This document shows positions 43,901 through 54,951 of a stretch of 64,000 bases of DNA, one piece after another. The notes under the pieces were generated by a model. That model saw nothing but the letters and a program-made list of their open reading frames with translations, was not told the DNA's origin and did not search any database. The DNA is from Bathynomus jamesi (taxonomy: Eukaryota; Arthropoda; Malacostraca; Isopoda; Cirolanidae): positions 200,001 to 264,000 of the forward strand of contig JAJOZX010002350.1 in assembly GCA_023014485.1 (NCBI GenBank), read 5' to 3'. Each line of letters opens with the position of its first letter. The stretch's first letter is position 1. A program made the position numbers and the translations under genes.

Positions 43901-43959
43901 TCAGTAATTAGCCAAATTACATATTGGTGCAACCCTAGACAATATAAAAGTAGACAATT

Positions 43960-45330
43960 TTATTAAATACCAGGTATGGATGTTATCAATAACCCCCATG
44001 TGCGCAAAAATATAGGGAAAAAAGAATTCAAGAATGATTTTCTAGTGATTTTACAAGTCATTTTAAACCTTAAGCAAAGGCAGGAAAGGTAAAGCATCCA
44101 CAGATGTTGACTATTAAGTTTTTTTATGCAGGAAGAATGGAGCCAAGAGCAAATGCCCACAAAAATGCCTCCCCTATAGAGGAAGTTCTGAGAGCCAAAA
44201 TCAAGGTCCAGGGTTTTGGAGATTCCTGGATACTCTTATGTTTGAAAGATTGGAGGTCAAAGACAGAGGGAAAGATGGATTGAGGAAGATTGTTCTAGAG
44301 TTCACTGGTTAAGTAGATGAAAGATTTAAAATACCAATGAATTGTTGCGTTAGAGAGTTGAACAAAAAAGGAATGAGAATGTGTAGAAAGACTGGTACTG
44401 AATGCTCTCCTTAAAGGAGGAGGCATGCAGTTAGAGTGTTCAGAAGAGCAGTGTTCATTATAATAGCAATAGTAAAGTGAGAGGGATTGAAGACAGACAG
44501 TAAGAGGCAGGGAACTGATGAGATGAAAAGCCTTTTGATTCCACCTAGTCACATAGAGCTGTTTGGGGTGAGCCATCCCACAAATACAGGGGTGGATAAG
44601 TTCCTGTATAGAGACAGCAACTGAGTGGGAGTGAAGAAACTGTGAAGGCAGTACAGCACACCTAGCCTCTTAGAAGCTGTTTCGAAAAGAGAGATGTGAT
44701 CTTTCCAGGAAAGATAAGAACAGAAAATGACAAAAATGTTAAGGAAAAGGAAGGATCCAGTTGTGTATTGTTGAAGATAAGGACATAGTCATGTGGAAGA
44801 TTGTGATGAGTAGACAGGTGAAGGAACTGAATTTTTGAGGTATTGAAAGCCACAAGATTTTCTCTACAGCAGAGATAGTAGAAAGATCAGAGGTCAGGTG
44901 CACCATAGCTGTCTTACACAAAGCATGGAAGGACTGTTGCCGGGGATGCTTTGTGAAGTGGGTGGAGAAATGAAGAGTGGATAGGAAGTGCGCCTTAATA
45001 GATCATTGATAAATAAAAGGAAGAGTAGGTGACAGGACAGAACCTTGAAGAACACCACTGTTAATAGCTTTAGGAGAAGAACAGTGGCTATTTACAACTG
45101 CAACTATAAATCAGAGGAAGGTACAAATAGAAGGATAGAAACTGAAGGAGGGCAGTTTGGAGATTAAAGATTTGTGCCAGACTCTATCAAAAGCTTTTGA
45201 TATGTCAAGCACAACAGCAAAAGTTTCACCAAAGTCACAAAAGGAGGATGACCAAGATACAGAGATATACAAGAAGACTGCTAGTAGAGTGTCCATTGCA
45301 GAATCTGAAAGAAGATTGTGAGAACAGAGG
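43960..45330 (-). pseudogene. Jockey-like LINE reverse transcriptase fragment
   Basis: Minus strand. VVLDISKAFDRVWHKSLISKL at about 45215-45150 is RT motif A with its Asp kept. NTSKIQFLHLSTHHNLPHDY with NTQLDPS near 44840-44740 is the thumb region. LSLYYCYYNEHCSSE, NCMPPPLRRAFSTS and VQLSNATIHWYF near 44480-44330 form the C-terminal tail. The intervening palm blocks are missing or frame-shifted. The tail matches LINEs I know as very abundant in crabs and shrimps, which is one reason for the decapod assignment. Confidence 0.8.
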
Positions 45331-45339
45331 TTTAAGAAT

Positions 45340-46745
45340 CTTTCTATTAAGGACAGATTAAAAAACCTTAGAAAAGCAAGAAATCAAAGCAATTTGCCGA
45401 GAATTGGGGAACTGAGAACAGTCCCCTTTCTTTGCAACAGGCTGTATGAAAGCAAATTTCCAGCAGGAAGGAAAAGTTTGAGATCAAAGGCAAAGATGAA
45501 AGAGTTTGTCAAGGCAAGTATTTTAGGTTGGTTAATTATTTTCCAGACCAACTTTCAACCAATCAGGGGTCCAAAAATTAGTTATTCAATAATGAAAATA
45601 TAAAAATCATAGTACAAAATCCCTCTGCAATTTGGAATTCCTCATAATTCAAAACATTTTGGTTGTTCCAAAATCTAGTATTGAACTCTTATAATTCATA
45701 ATATTCCAAATTAGAAGAAATATTCTGAAAAGTAACCAGCTAAATCTGCTTAATTCATAACCATTACAAATGTTAATTCTGCAATTCATAATCTATAACT
45801 TAAATAATTTTTATTATAGTACAGGTATCACAAGATAGTATTTTTATTGTCTATTTGGGAAGATTTTTTGTATGAAGTGGCCTTGGGAGGAGGGCAACCT
45901 CATATATTTAAAAAAAAAAAAATATATATATATATAAAATTTTACTGAGGTACTCAATCATCAGCTTTTTTTTTAATTCCTTTACTTATGAGATTTATAA
46001 TACATTTTAAATTTTTTCTCAATCTCAATTAGGGGCTACTGAGGTGATGAGAACCCCCTTCTAATTTTTTGGAAGGGCCAGAGCTTTTGAATTACTTGAT
46101 ATGTTTAATTCAAAATTTGTAAGAGACCTTTAGGTAGTAAATAAAACTTGTGTAACAAATTCCAAAGAAATCTGAGATGGGATGGGATGGTGCCAATTTA
46201 TTTTTTGCATGATTTGTCCTGAAATCTGCCTTTTGTGAAAGAGAAAACCATAAACACAGGTTCAAAATTAGAATGGTATATTTTAAACTTTATATAGGGT
46301 CTACTTTATTCTTAACTACCACACCATCAATAAATCCAGTCCTAAAATCTGCACTCAAGAACTGAGGTAACAAAAATATAACGTCTTCATTTTTTTGAAT
46401 AATTTTATCTACATAATCTTTCCAATAGCTAATGTTGAAAATATAAAAGTAGGTGAAATATTTAGTTAATAGAAGTGACTTAGGAAAAGTTTAAACAAAA
46501 ACCAACAATTTGCCTCTTTAATTAACTGATATTTAGATCCTTTATTTTAAGGTTTAGCACAAAACAACTATAGATGTAATAAAACCCATTACGCAACAAT
46601 TTGATATACTATAAAAATTACCATAAAGCTTCTGCCTTACTTTTAACTTCATAAAATTTTTATTAATCATGAAAAAGTTTTATAATTTATGAAGTAATTA
46701 TATAATTTCTTCTTTATAGGCCTATTTAAATTTTGAAAAAATAAT
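45340..46745. other. Intronic AT-rich sequence, one A/AT simple repeat
   Basis: Simple repeat at about 45909-45937 (A-run then AT units). Nothing else recognised. Confidence 0.55.
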
Positions 46746-46763
46746 ATAAACAAGGACATCAGT

Positions 46764-47245
46764 GAGAATAAAAACCCACTCTAATAGACAGAGTTTATTT
46801 CCACGACAGTTTCGACGCCCACTGGCATCCTCCTCGGGTGGATACAGAAACACAAATGAAACAAAACAAGAGGGAAAAACAGTTCAGGGATCGACCGTTA
46901 AGAAATTCGCACCTAGGTTGGATTCCATTCTCTCGAGACAGGAGGGGCATTTTCATTAAGTACATTAGAACAGGAAGATAGTTTTAAAATTTGTGCGAAT
47001 GTACTTAATGAAAATGCCCCTCCTGTCTCGAGAGAATGGAATCCAACCTAGGTGCGAATTTCTTAACGGTCGATCCCTGAACTGTTTTTCCCTCTTGTTT
47101 TGTTTCATTTGTGTTTCTGTATCCACCCGAGGAGGATGCCAGTGGGCGTCGAAACTGTCGTGGAAATAAACTCTGTCTATTAGAGTGGGTTTTTATTCTC
47201 ATATTTTGACCTTCACGTAAAAAAGTGAAGTTTTTTGCATTTATT
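46764..47245. mobile_element. Penelope-like inverted duplication with 12-bp TSD
   Basis: Arms 46764-46968 and 46996-47200 are apparently perfect inverted copies (about 205 bp) around a 27-bp spacer, so the same open frame (MRIKTHSNRQSLFPRQF) appears on both strands. One end has a 45-bp extension (47201-47245) containing the small hairpin CTTCAC...GTGAAG. AAGGACATCAGT occurs at 46752-46763 and 47246-47257, a 12-bp target duplication. Each arm carries GAGGATGCC...GGCGTCGAAAC, a stem closed by GAAAC as in hammerhead ribozyme stem II. Inverted terminal units, variable-length duplications and hammerhead motifs are known in Penelope-like elements; assignment to them is an inference. Confidence 0.72.
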
Positions 47246-47561
47246 AAGGACATCAGTCTTCATTTACATAGCTATTTATTAAGTTTCATTAATTCATACA
47301 GTACAGATATGAAAAAGCCTTATTTGACTTTTGACCTCTGCATGCGACTGACTTTTGATGTCAAAGTGGTGGGTATTTGAAACAAATCATGTTCATTAAA
47401 AGACAATCATAGCAAACTGGAAAAATTTTCTATCACAAATCAGATTCATGGTGGTGGCCTATTAATTTAAAAACCAAAGCAATGATGTTTCCAAAAAGTT
47501 TTAAAATTTACATTGTTAGTTAATTGAGGATGAATTAAAGTTAGACCACAAAATTTATATA

Positions 47562-47882
47562 CAGGAATACCTCAAAATTCGTCATTAATTCATTCCAGAA
47601 TAGCATGATGAAATTCAAGATAGATTATAACACGTTTCAATGAGAAAACAGTTTACTGTATTATGTTATTAAACAGATTAATTAATTAAATTCTACTCAT
47701 TTTCAGCAAAATATAATGTATATTGCATTGGTAAACAGTTGAATTTCATCAATTTCACTAATTTTTTTCCACATTTTTTAAAAAAATGACTTGTATGTGA
47801 ATATGGATGATGGATTGCGAAACTATAGGTAGTAAAAGATTGATAATGAATCTGCAAAATGACGAATTTTGAGGTATTCCTG
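47562..47882. mobile_element. TA-flanked MITE, copy 2
   Basis: CAGGAATACCTCAAAATTCG at the left and its inverted copy at the right; TA at 47560-47561 and 47883-47884. Same family as 16171-16481, with shared interior words such as AACAGTTGAATTTCATCAAT (inverted orientation is symmetrical). Non-coding. Confidence 0.88.
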
Positions 47883-48387
47883 TACCATATGTCCCTATAT
47901 AATGCCCATGAATATTATAATTTTACTTTACTGCTTTCCACATCCTTATCAATACCTATCAAACTTTTATTCATACACCTTTCTCATTTTATTTATAATT
48001 TTTCTCAGCTTATCATGAAAAGAATAATCAGCTTCACTTTATTCCATGTACACTGTACAGCACACAAATTTTGCAGTGAAGACATGTCCAGTAGTGCTTT
48101 TAAAATTTGGATAGAGAAAATATGTTGAGCCACCACAGTTCAGTTAAACTTTCCTTTCCACACTAATTAAATTGCTCCATTTTGAAGAATTAATTCTTTT
48201 ACTAAATATATAAGTAGTGTGGCTAAAGCTATATTATATTAATTGAAACTTATTGAATGACCTTTTTAAAACTTAAAACTTATTTTATTACCTTTTTATA
48301 TGGACAACTTGTCCGATAGAATGTTTTTCTTTATTTAACATCTATAGAAAACAATCATCCCCCTAACACTTAAGATATTATTACACT

Positions 48388-48760
48388 TCATAATATGCTG
48401 CTCACAAAAGAGAGGAAGCATTTTTGGAATGACTTGCTATGTGATATGGTAAATAGTAGCTCCTCAGTTAGTTTTAAGAAAAAGTTGGATGCTTTCATGA
48501 ATGAAAGAGTTTATAAACTGTGTAAATAGTCTATAATTTTAGCTTCAGTTATGTAGTCTACTTTGGTAGTTGGTTCTTTAAATAGTCTTAGTCTTATGTT
48601 AATTAGCTGACTTGATTGAGACTGCAAAATTTTATTATTATTAATTAAAAAAATATAGCAATTAACTTGAACTTCAACAGGACAAAGTGGCTTCATGTTT
48701 TCCAAATGTAATATAATGTAATACAGAACATCATATATGACAGTGACACACATAATGTAA
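48388..48760 (+). pseudogene. CR1-like LINE 3' end, copy A
   Basis: Reads KHFWNDLLCDMVNSSSSV, SFKKKLDAFMNERVYK, LCK and TAG near 48527-48530, the last residues of a CR1-like ORF2, followed by a 3' untranslated stretch that aligns with the copy at 49.9-50.2 kb. Confidence 0.75.
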
Positions 48761-49228
48761 GTCCTGCTTATTATTATTAGAATTATATTTAATAAAGTAT
48801 AAGATGGTAAATGAGACATGATGCTACTAAGAAAACACTACCTTTAAAATATTTTTTATAAAGTTTATGAAAATGACAAACTTTACTATGAGACCAATAG
48901 TCCATATGACAAGTGATAATAAAACACTAGTTTACTTTAAACTGAACAAAATCTCCTTAAAAACTATTTACACAAACAAAAATAGCCTATACAACTGAAT
49001 GACCTAACATCTAGCCAAATGAAACTTGAGTCAAACGTAACAACACTAAAATACAGTATGTATATATTTAACAAAACATCTACTGAAGCTAAAAATCAAA
49101 TTTAGTTTCAAATGTTTCTCTTTCAAATCACTTGGCATTTAAAGGATCACTCAAGTATTTTAGTAATTTAAATTAAATTATAAACAAATTAAAAAGGTGA
49201 ACAAATTCAAAGCATTTCATTAACCTAC

Positions 49229-49393
49229 CTGCTGTTTATGACTAAAATCTTCATTAAACAAAATTTCTTCACAAGATTCAATTTCTTCTTCCTTAGTTAT
49301 TATTTCTTCTTTAATTTCTTCTTCCTTAATTTCATCATATTCAGTTTTAATGCTTAAATTCTCTCGTTTTAAATTAGGCTCTGTATTTTCCAT
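49229..49393 (-). CDS. C2H2 zinc-finger protein, first coding exon
   Basis: Minus-strand ATG at 49393 opens MENTEPNLKRENLSIKTEY, then a very acidic Glu/Ile/Lys stretch to SHKQQ (55 codons). The donor is CAG|GTAGGT at 49228. The ATG follows four bases after an acceptor (CCTCTCAG), so an upstream non-coding exon is expected. Acidic N-termini ahead of finger arrays are common in arthropod C2H2 proteins. Phase 0 matches the next exon. The intron to the middle exon is about 11.5 kb and full of transposons. Confidence 0.7.
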
Positions 49394-49725
49394 TTTCTGA
49401 GAGGATACAGTAAAATATACTAATACTGCATTACATTCCCAGAAATGGACATCATATTATTCTTATGGTAAATAATAGGTTATGTACCAAAGACCCCAAA
49501 CTATACAAAATATACATTTTTACCTTAAATATTTGTGTAATATTATAGTAAAGTGCATTGACCTATAAATAAAACACATAATAGATACAAGAGTAAAATC
49601 AGATTGACCCTAAACTTGGGGGACTATGTTTGACCATAGACTAAATTCATCCCAAAGAACACTAAATTATAATGAGCCAGTATTAAGATTGTTAATTTTG
49701 TGAGAGTCCTATTTTTTATTGTTAA

Positions 49726-49812
49726 CCCTTTACTGCCCAAATATTTTCTAGGGTTAAGTTATGAATGTGTGTATTTGAAAGGTTAGAAATTTGTCCTTTG
49801 GGCAGTAAAGGG
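49726..49812. mobile_element. 87-bp TTAA-flanked mini-element
   Basis: CCCTTTACTGCCCAAAT and its inverted copy at the other end; TTAA at 49722-49725 and 49813-49816. Non-autonomous piggyBac-type MITE. Confidence 0.8.
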
Positions 49813-49909
49813 TTAACAAATTTGAACTTTGTCAATGACCAAGTATTATAGAAGCCTAAGCCAATACTGAAAGTGGCAAACAGTTAGGCCAAGGCAACTT
49901 CACCAAGAA

Positions 49910-50235
49910 ACAAAATAGTAATCAAATGACTCGCTATATCATTAGGTAAATAATAGCTCCTTAGTTAACTTCAAGAAAAAATTGGATACTTTCATGTATG
50001 AAAGCGTGTAAATTGTGTAAATAATCATTACTTTAATTCAGTTATGTAGGCTACTTTGGAAGCTCTGTAAATGGTCTTAGGTTAATTAGCAGACTTGAAA
50101 TTTTCATTTTGCAAAATTTTACTATAAAATATAGCTTTAAATCATTTATGATTTGGATAACCTCATTAGGCCTGAGTGGTCTTACATTTTCAAAATGTCA
50201 TGTATTAGGATAAATTATATATTAAATTGGGTTCA
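49910..50235 (+). pseudogene. CR1-like LINE 3' end, copy B
   Basis: Parallel to 48.43-48.76 kb (shared TCAGTTATGTAG, GTGTAAATA, CTTACATTTTC-type words). The coding remnant SRKNWIL...LCK is shifted. More degraded than copy A. Confidence 0.7.
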
Positions 50236-50239
50236 ATCA

Positions 50240-51205
50240 TGGTAAATATTCATTTTAGCACATGACCTGGACTTTGGCATGAAAAATGTCTTTTTCTGGG
50301 GTATTTCATTCACTGTGTTTTGTGTGAATCTGACCTTCATTTTTTGTGCAAATGAGCAGTTGTGGAGATATGACCCCCCTGCAACTCCTGCTATTTTGAA
50401 GTCCCCAGAAATGGGCAGGAGTTTGAAGTAGAGGGAAATTGTGGGGTAAAAGAGGCTGTGCTCCTAGCCATAATGGCACTGCCAAACCTAATAAACCAAA
50501 TCTAACCTAACCTAGGCCTAAACACCATGCACAATTTTATGATGGAGAAAAACTTAGTCACCCAGTAATATGAAATTTCATTCACTAGGCAACATTTGTT
50601 TCTCTCCCAGTTATAACTTAAAAAATGCATTGGCCTGCATCAAAATTACAGAACATGTGTACAGGGGTATGCAGTTGCCAAATATTTTGTGGTTTTGCAG
50701 CATTTAGATGAAATTAAGAACATGCTTAGGGCAAAGTTTAAAAAAGCTGCCAGCTCAGAGTAGAGTGGGCCTTAGTTAGTTGGACCAATGAGTGATAGTG
50801 AAGCTAATGAGATTAATGGAAGTTAGGCCAGAAATTGAGTAAAATACAGGAAAAACTATTGCAAGTTGTAGAGAGGTTGAGCCTAAGCCTAGCACTAGTG
50901 TTCGTGACAAGGATGCAGGCCCAAGTAAGGTTAAGACCAAGCCCAGTGTTGGTTAATTAAGCCCAATGAATGGCTTAAAATTAAAGGTCAGTCAAGGAAT
51001 AGGATTAGAGAAAATAGTAATCATGTGGTAGCAACTAATAACATGTTTCAGATACTTGGTAGTTTAGATGAAGCAATACAGTGTGAATTTACCATGATTG
51101 GGGCAGGGCTTTGAAGAAGAGGGAAATTAAGTGGTAAAAAGAAAAAGAAAAACAGTAATAAGCACACTAGAACTAACCTAACCTAACCTAACCTGACCCT
51201 GGTAT
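50240..51205. other. No gene recognised; short CCTAA repeats
   Basis: AT-rich sequence with short TAACCTAACC words at about 50508-50520 and 51173-51193. Nothing else supported. Confidence 0.5.
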
Positions 51206-51212
51206 AGTTTAA

Positions 51213-51444
51213 CCCTTTGACAACCAGTATATGTTTCTTTTAACTTAAAAGTGTAAGTTTTATTGTTATTTACAATTAGATATGTTAGTAATTAGAGTCA
51301 CTTAAATGACCCATTTTTGGGTTAATTTTCTGACAACTAAACAATACCTATATAAACATGTAGATGTATTTGTAGAAATATTGCATCATTGTACAATTTA
51401 TATTATTTCTGTTGGGACAAATATGTCCCTTGGTCCTCAAAGGG
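51213..51444. mobile_element. 232-bp TTAA-flanked element
   Basis: Begins CCCTTTGACAACCAG and ends TCCTCAAAGGG (inverted CCCTTTGA); TTAA at 51209-51212 and 51445-51448. Non-coding piggyBac-type MITE. Confidence 0.72.
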
Positions 51445-51448
51445 TTAA

Positions 51449-52905
51449 TAGCCAAATCATCATTGTCTAAATACTTATGAACTGCTTGAACAAACGAGAG
51501 ATTGCAGCCATCACACACCATAACAAATAAAACAACAATTGATGCACATCCAGCTAATCATTAAGAAAAATGTGCTGATTGGCTGCAGAATGTGTTTTCA
51601 TTGGATATAAAATTAAAAATTAAATAACTTCAAAACTAGCCATTTCCCCCAAAAATGAGTATCACCATTGGATTCAGAAGAAAAGTACCTCTAGAAATAC
51701 CACTTCTTATTAAAAAATCGTTACCCCATGGTTTTCTCTATATTAGCCATAATATTTCTAGTCAAGGAGGTAGTGAAAAAGTTGCCTGAAAGCAGAGGTA
51801 AAATTATAGTTCATGCAAGTATAAATGATGTAGGGGTTTTAACAAATTGTTTGATTGAATTAATGAAATTGAATATTCTAATGGTTATTGTTTTATTTCC
51901 AGCCACTTAACTCTAGCAGCCTCTTATTCAGGACTTATAAAAAGGTAATGATTAAATAAAGAGAGAATACAAGAGCAAATATCAGGACAGATGAAAGAGG
52001 GTGATAAACCGGAAGGATGGTAGTAATCAAGTATTCCATTGATTTGGTAAAGTATTCTAGACCTATTCTGGATCTGAATCGAGTGATTCATAATAGTGAA
52101 TAAATATGTGAGAAGACCCTCAGACTATCAAGAATTTAATCATGAAGGTATGTGGAGAGTTGCGAGACTATGGCATGATTATAGATGTCACTTAATTTTT
52201 AAGAGCAAACAAATGTGTGACACCCATGAGCTTTGTGCTGATTATGGTGATATAGTGCTGATTCTTCGCATAAACCTGCACTCTACTGAGTTTGTCCCAG
52301 TAGTGAGAAACTAGAGCACCCTACAATTACAGATGGTGCATGGTTGTATAACTTTTAAGACCCCTTCCAAATCTATGTTAAAATATTTCTAGTTAGAATT
52401 GTTTTGTTTCAATGTTTATTATTCACCATTTATTTTAACCATACTAACCCCTCATTTTTGCCTTGTTGTCTGGGGTATCCTCTCCTTTTCTAGACTGGTT
52501 AATTAAACTAGAAGTATACCATTAGAGTATAGTAGGGTTTCACTTGTACAGAGGAAAATATCAAAGGTCAATATTTTTCTCCACTTTGCTTGTGCTTTTA
52601 TTCCTTTTCATTTAAGAAAGATGTGCACCAATTTTGAAAATGATTAAGTGATATTTAGGGGTTGCACACATTTGAACCTTTTATAATAAACAATTTTCTT
52701 CAGTGTTACAAAAGAATTCTCCCTTGGAAGCATAGAAAATAAAAAACTCTATTATTAAAATCAGAAAACCCAAATCAATTTTTGAATTGGTACAAGGACA
52801 TTCCTGCCTTGGTTCCTTTCGGCACCTCCTTTCAATGATGTTCAACAATCTGCAACAAGAATTATTTTTGCTTCTCGTCCTTGACTGATTCCTTGAATTG
52901 CTTGA
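51449..52905. other. No feature recognised
   Basis: AT-rich. Open frames at 51728-51910 and 52096-52314 show no family resemblance. Confidence 0.45.
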
Positions 52906-52909
52906 TTAA

Positions 52910-52990
52910 CCCCTTAACAACGGGAAGCCATTATATTGGCATGAGGCTTTCAATGCTCATATGACGGGCATGCTACCCATCATTAAGGGG
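52910..52990. mobile_element. 81-bp TTAA-flanked mini-element
   Basis: Begins CCCCTTAACAACGGG and ends CCCATCATTAAGGGG; TTAA at 52906-52909 and 52991-52994. Its first ten bases equal the left end of the full piggyBac at 30926, so it may be a deletion derivative mobilised by that family. Confidence 0.8.
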
Positions 52991-53186
52991 TTAATGCAAT
53001 TCCCCTCTCCACTGTGTTATTTACAACTTTCAGCACGTTGACTGACTCTCTCAAGGCATCATTTTTGGCATACTCCTCTATATTATCAACATCCCCAATG
53101 CCAAAGTTGTTGAAGAATGTCTTCGTCCTTTGAGTGACGAAGTTGCTCAGATCCTTGCCTTCAAAAGTCAGGTTTTTCCACTCGAG

Positions 53187-54951
53187 TCATTTGAGTTCCT
53201 TCCTTGACACAGGTTTGTTCAAGGCCTGGAACATCTTTTCTTTCTCATTTGGTGATATCCATTCATCAAGGAAAGCCAAGCCGACTAGAGTCTCCGAGAG
53301 ATACCATAGATACCTTTTGGCAACTCTCAAGGCAGCCTCGTCCAGGTCCTTGTTCAGATATGAAATCAACAGTTGAATCATGTCTAGGTCATTTTTTGGG
53401 GCCCACCTACTGACCACTGCCTCATGCCAGAACTGGACATAAATGAAACACATAAAAAGGGCCATGTCATGCAATCCTTTCACCTCTTGGTTGGTGAGTT
53501 CCAGTTGTTCCTGGAACAAAACCATTTTCAGCACAGATAGCTTTTGCCATCCACCTGGCTTGATGATGGGCTCCTGGAGTCCTGAAGAACTCAGCTCCAC
53601 CCCAGCCTCCAAGGAAAAGGAGCAACAGCTTGAGGAGTTCCTCATAATCTTCTTTCGGGTGACATGAACTTTCAATGACTCCACGAAGATAACTCACCAT
53701 CCTGATTCGTTCATCTTCCAAGTACCTAGTGGCTGGCTCTTCTTCATCGATCATGGTTTTGAAACAATTTTTGTTAATAAAGTCCCAAAACTGCTGAAAT
53801 CATCGAAGCAGGATTTCAGGACCACTTGTTGGCCCCAGGGACTTATGAAACACCACCTTCAAAATGAGCTCATAAATGTGGTGATGGCAAGGCAACCACA
53901 AGAGCAACCAACCAAGGAATTGTTCAATCCTCATGCATGCCCCTTGCAGAAGTCCGGTATTGGATGCTGTAGTGTCAAATGAGAGGCCAATGATGCGGTC
54001 CTGAATTCCAAATCATTGCAGCTCCTGGATGATGGCTCGAGCCATTTGTTCACCAGTACCATCCTGGGCAACAGGCACTCCAAGAAGATGCTCGAACTCC
54101 TTCCCTGTTACCACAACAGCTACTCTGTCTTCCAAGCTTCTAGAGCTTCCGCCAGCAGCTTGTTTTCTCTCAATACTTGGCACGTGCTCGATGAACAGTT
54201 AATGGCAAAATAATAATCTGCGATACATCTTGTCCGAGACTTTTAGCAGGTGATGAAGGAAGTGCTTGCTTGTCAAACAGAGTTGTTCTCTATCCCAAGA
54301 AGCCACAAGTGTTGGATCAAATGTGTTCTTGGAACAACGAGGTGACTTAGAGGCCAATGGAGCAGCAAAATCTTCATCATCATCATCTGTTGTTGCTGTT
54401 GAGCTAGAGGATGTGCTATCCAGCTTCATTTTCTCAGAGATCTTTTCAGCTTCTTCAGCATGCTTTCATTTTCGAAATTCAAGTTCTTAGCTGCTTCTTC
54501 TTTCCGTTTGACAGCCATGGTGTGTTTCCTATCCACCCCAGCCATTGAAGAACTCATTCTGTCCTCCTCCAGAACTGAACTCATGCTCATCACACCTTGA
54601 CAAGCAATGTCCAAAAGGTCAGCAAGGTCTCCCTTCCACACCTGACACTTCATAGTGGCTTTGTTCGTCTCTCTCGACTTCTTCAAGTTTTGGTACTCTT
54701 TGTACAGCTTTAGTATAGCAGCTCTAATGTTCTCCTGTCTTTACAGGGATATTTGCCTTCTTCCAAACTTCTTGAAGCTTGATACTCGTAGACTTGATGG
54801 CAAGGGGGATTGTTTCCTTCAGCTCCAGGTGATGGTACATAAAGCAGAGGACTTGCTCCCAGGATGGCAATCTTGCTCCTAAGAGCTCTTTGACTGGAGT
54901 CTTTTCAATCAGCCCGATCTTCTTTCTTTCCATTTTCAACACTTTTTGCAC
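53187..54951 (-). pseudogene. Transposase-like protein of a second unnamed family
   Basis: Minus strand, starting after an acceptor TTTCTTTCACAG at 54951. SWEQVLCFMYHHLELKETI and VWKKANIPVKTGEH form an N-terminal helical region. DLADLLDIACQG and SSSMAGVDRKH follow, then TLVASWDREQLCLTS near 54290 and TGKEFEHLLG near 54090. The core reads IIGLSFDTTASNTG, QGAC, LLWLPCHHHIYEL and LGPTSGPEILL (about 53990-53810). The tail has YEELLKLLLLFLGG, RTPGAHHQARWMAKAI, LFMCFIYVQFWHEA and RYLWYLSETLVGLAF. The same order is found in many uncharacterised arthropod and cnidarian proteins. FDTTASNTG followed by HHHI resembles the second half of a hAT-like RNase H core. Many frameshifts. No terminal repeats were found. 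Confidence 0.65.

Larger units (their letters stand above)
39606..43937 (+). mobile_element. 4.3-kb TIR transposon of unclassified superfamily, 8-bp TSD
   Basis: Left end TAGGGTTGCACCGATTAAT and right end ATTGGTGCAACCCTA form an inverted repeat; the subterminal AATCAGTAATTGGCC also recurs inverted near the right end. GACAATAT at 39598-39605 is repeated exactly at 43938-43945, an 8-bp target duplication. Length 4332 bp. It contains one transposase-like pseudogene (40494-42810). 8-bp duplications occur in hAT, P, Sola1, Novosib and Zisupton elements, but the protein lacks motifs I could assign to any of these. Confidence 0.85.

Noticed and set aside
46762..46959. Open frame present on both arms of the Penelope-like pair as a gene
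   Set aside because: It is duplicated only because the arms are inverted copies; no domain, and the frame crosses the terminal repeat.
51173..51193. CCTAA repeat as an interstitial telomere (arthropod TTAGG)
   Set aside because: Only about four units, and TAACCTAACC words are scattered in this AT-rich intergenic DNA; too short to support a telomeric origin.
52096..52314. 72-codon open frame as a small gene
   Set aside because: No recognisable motif, no splice context, and a length expected by chance in AT-rich DNA over this distance.
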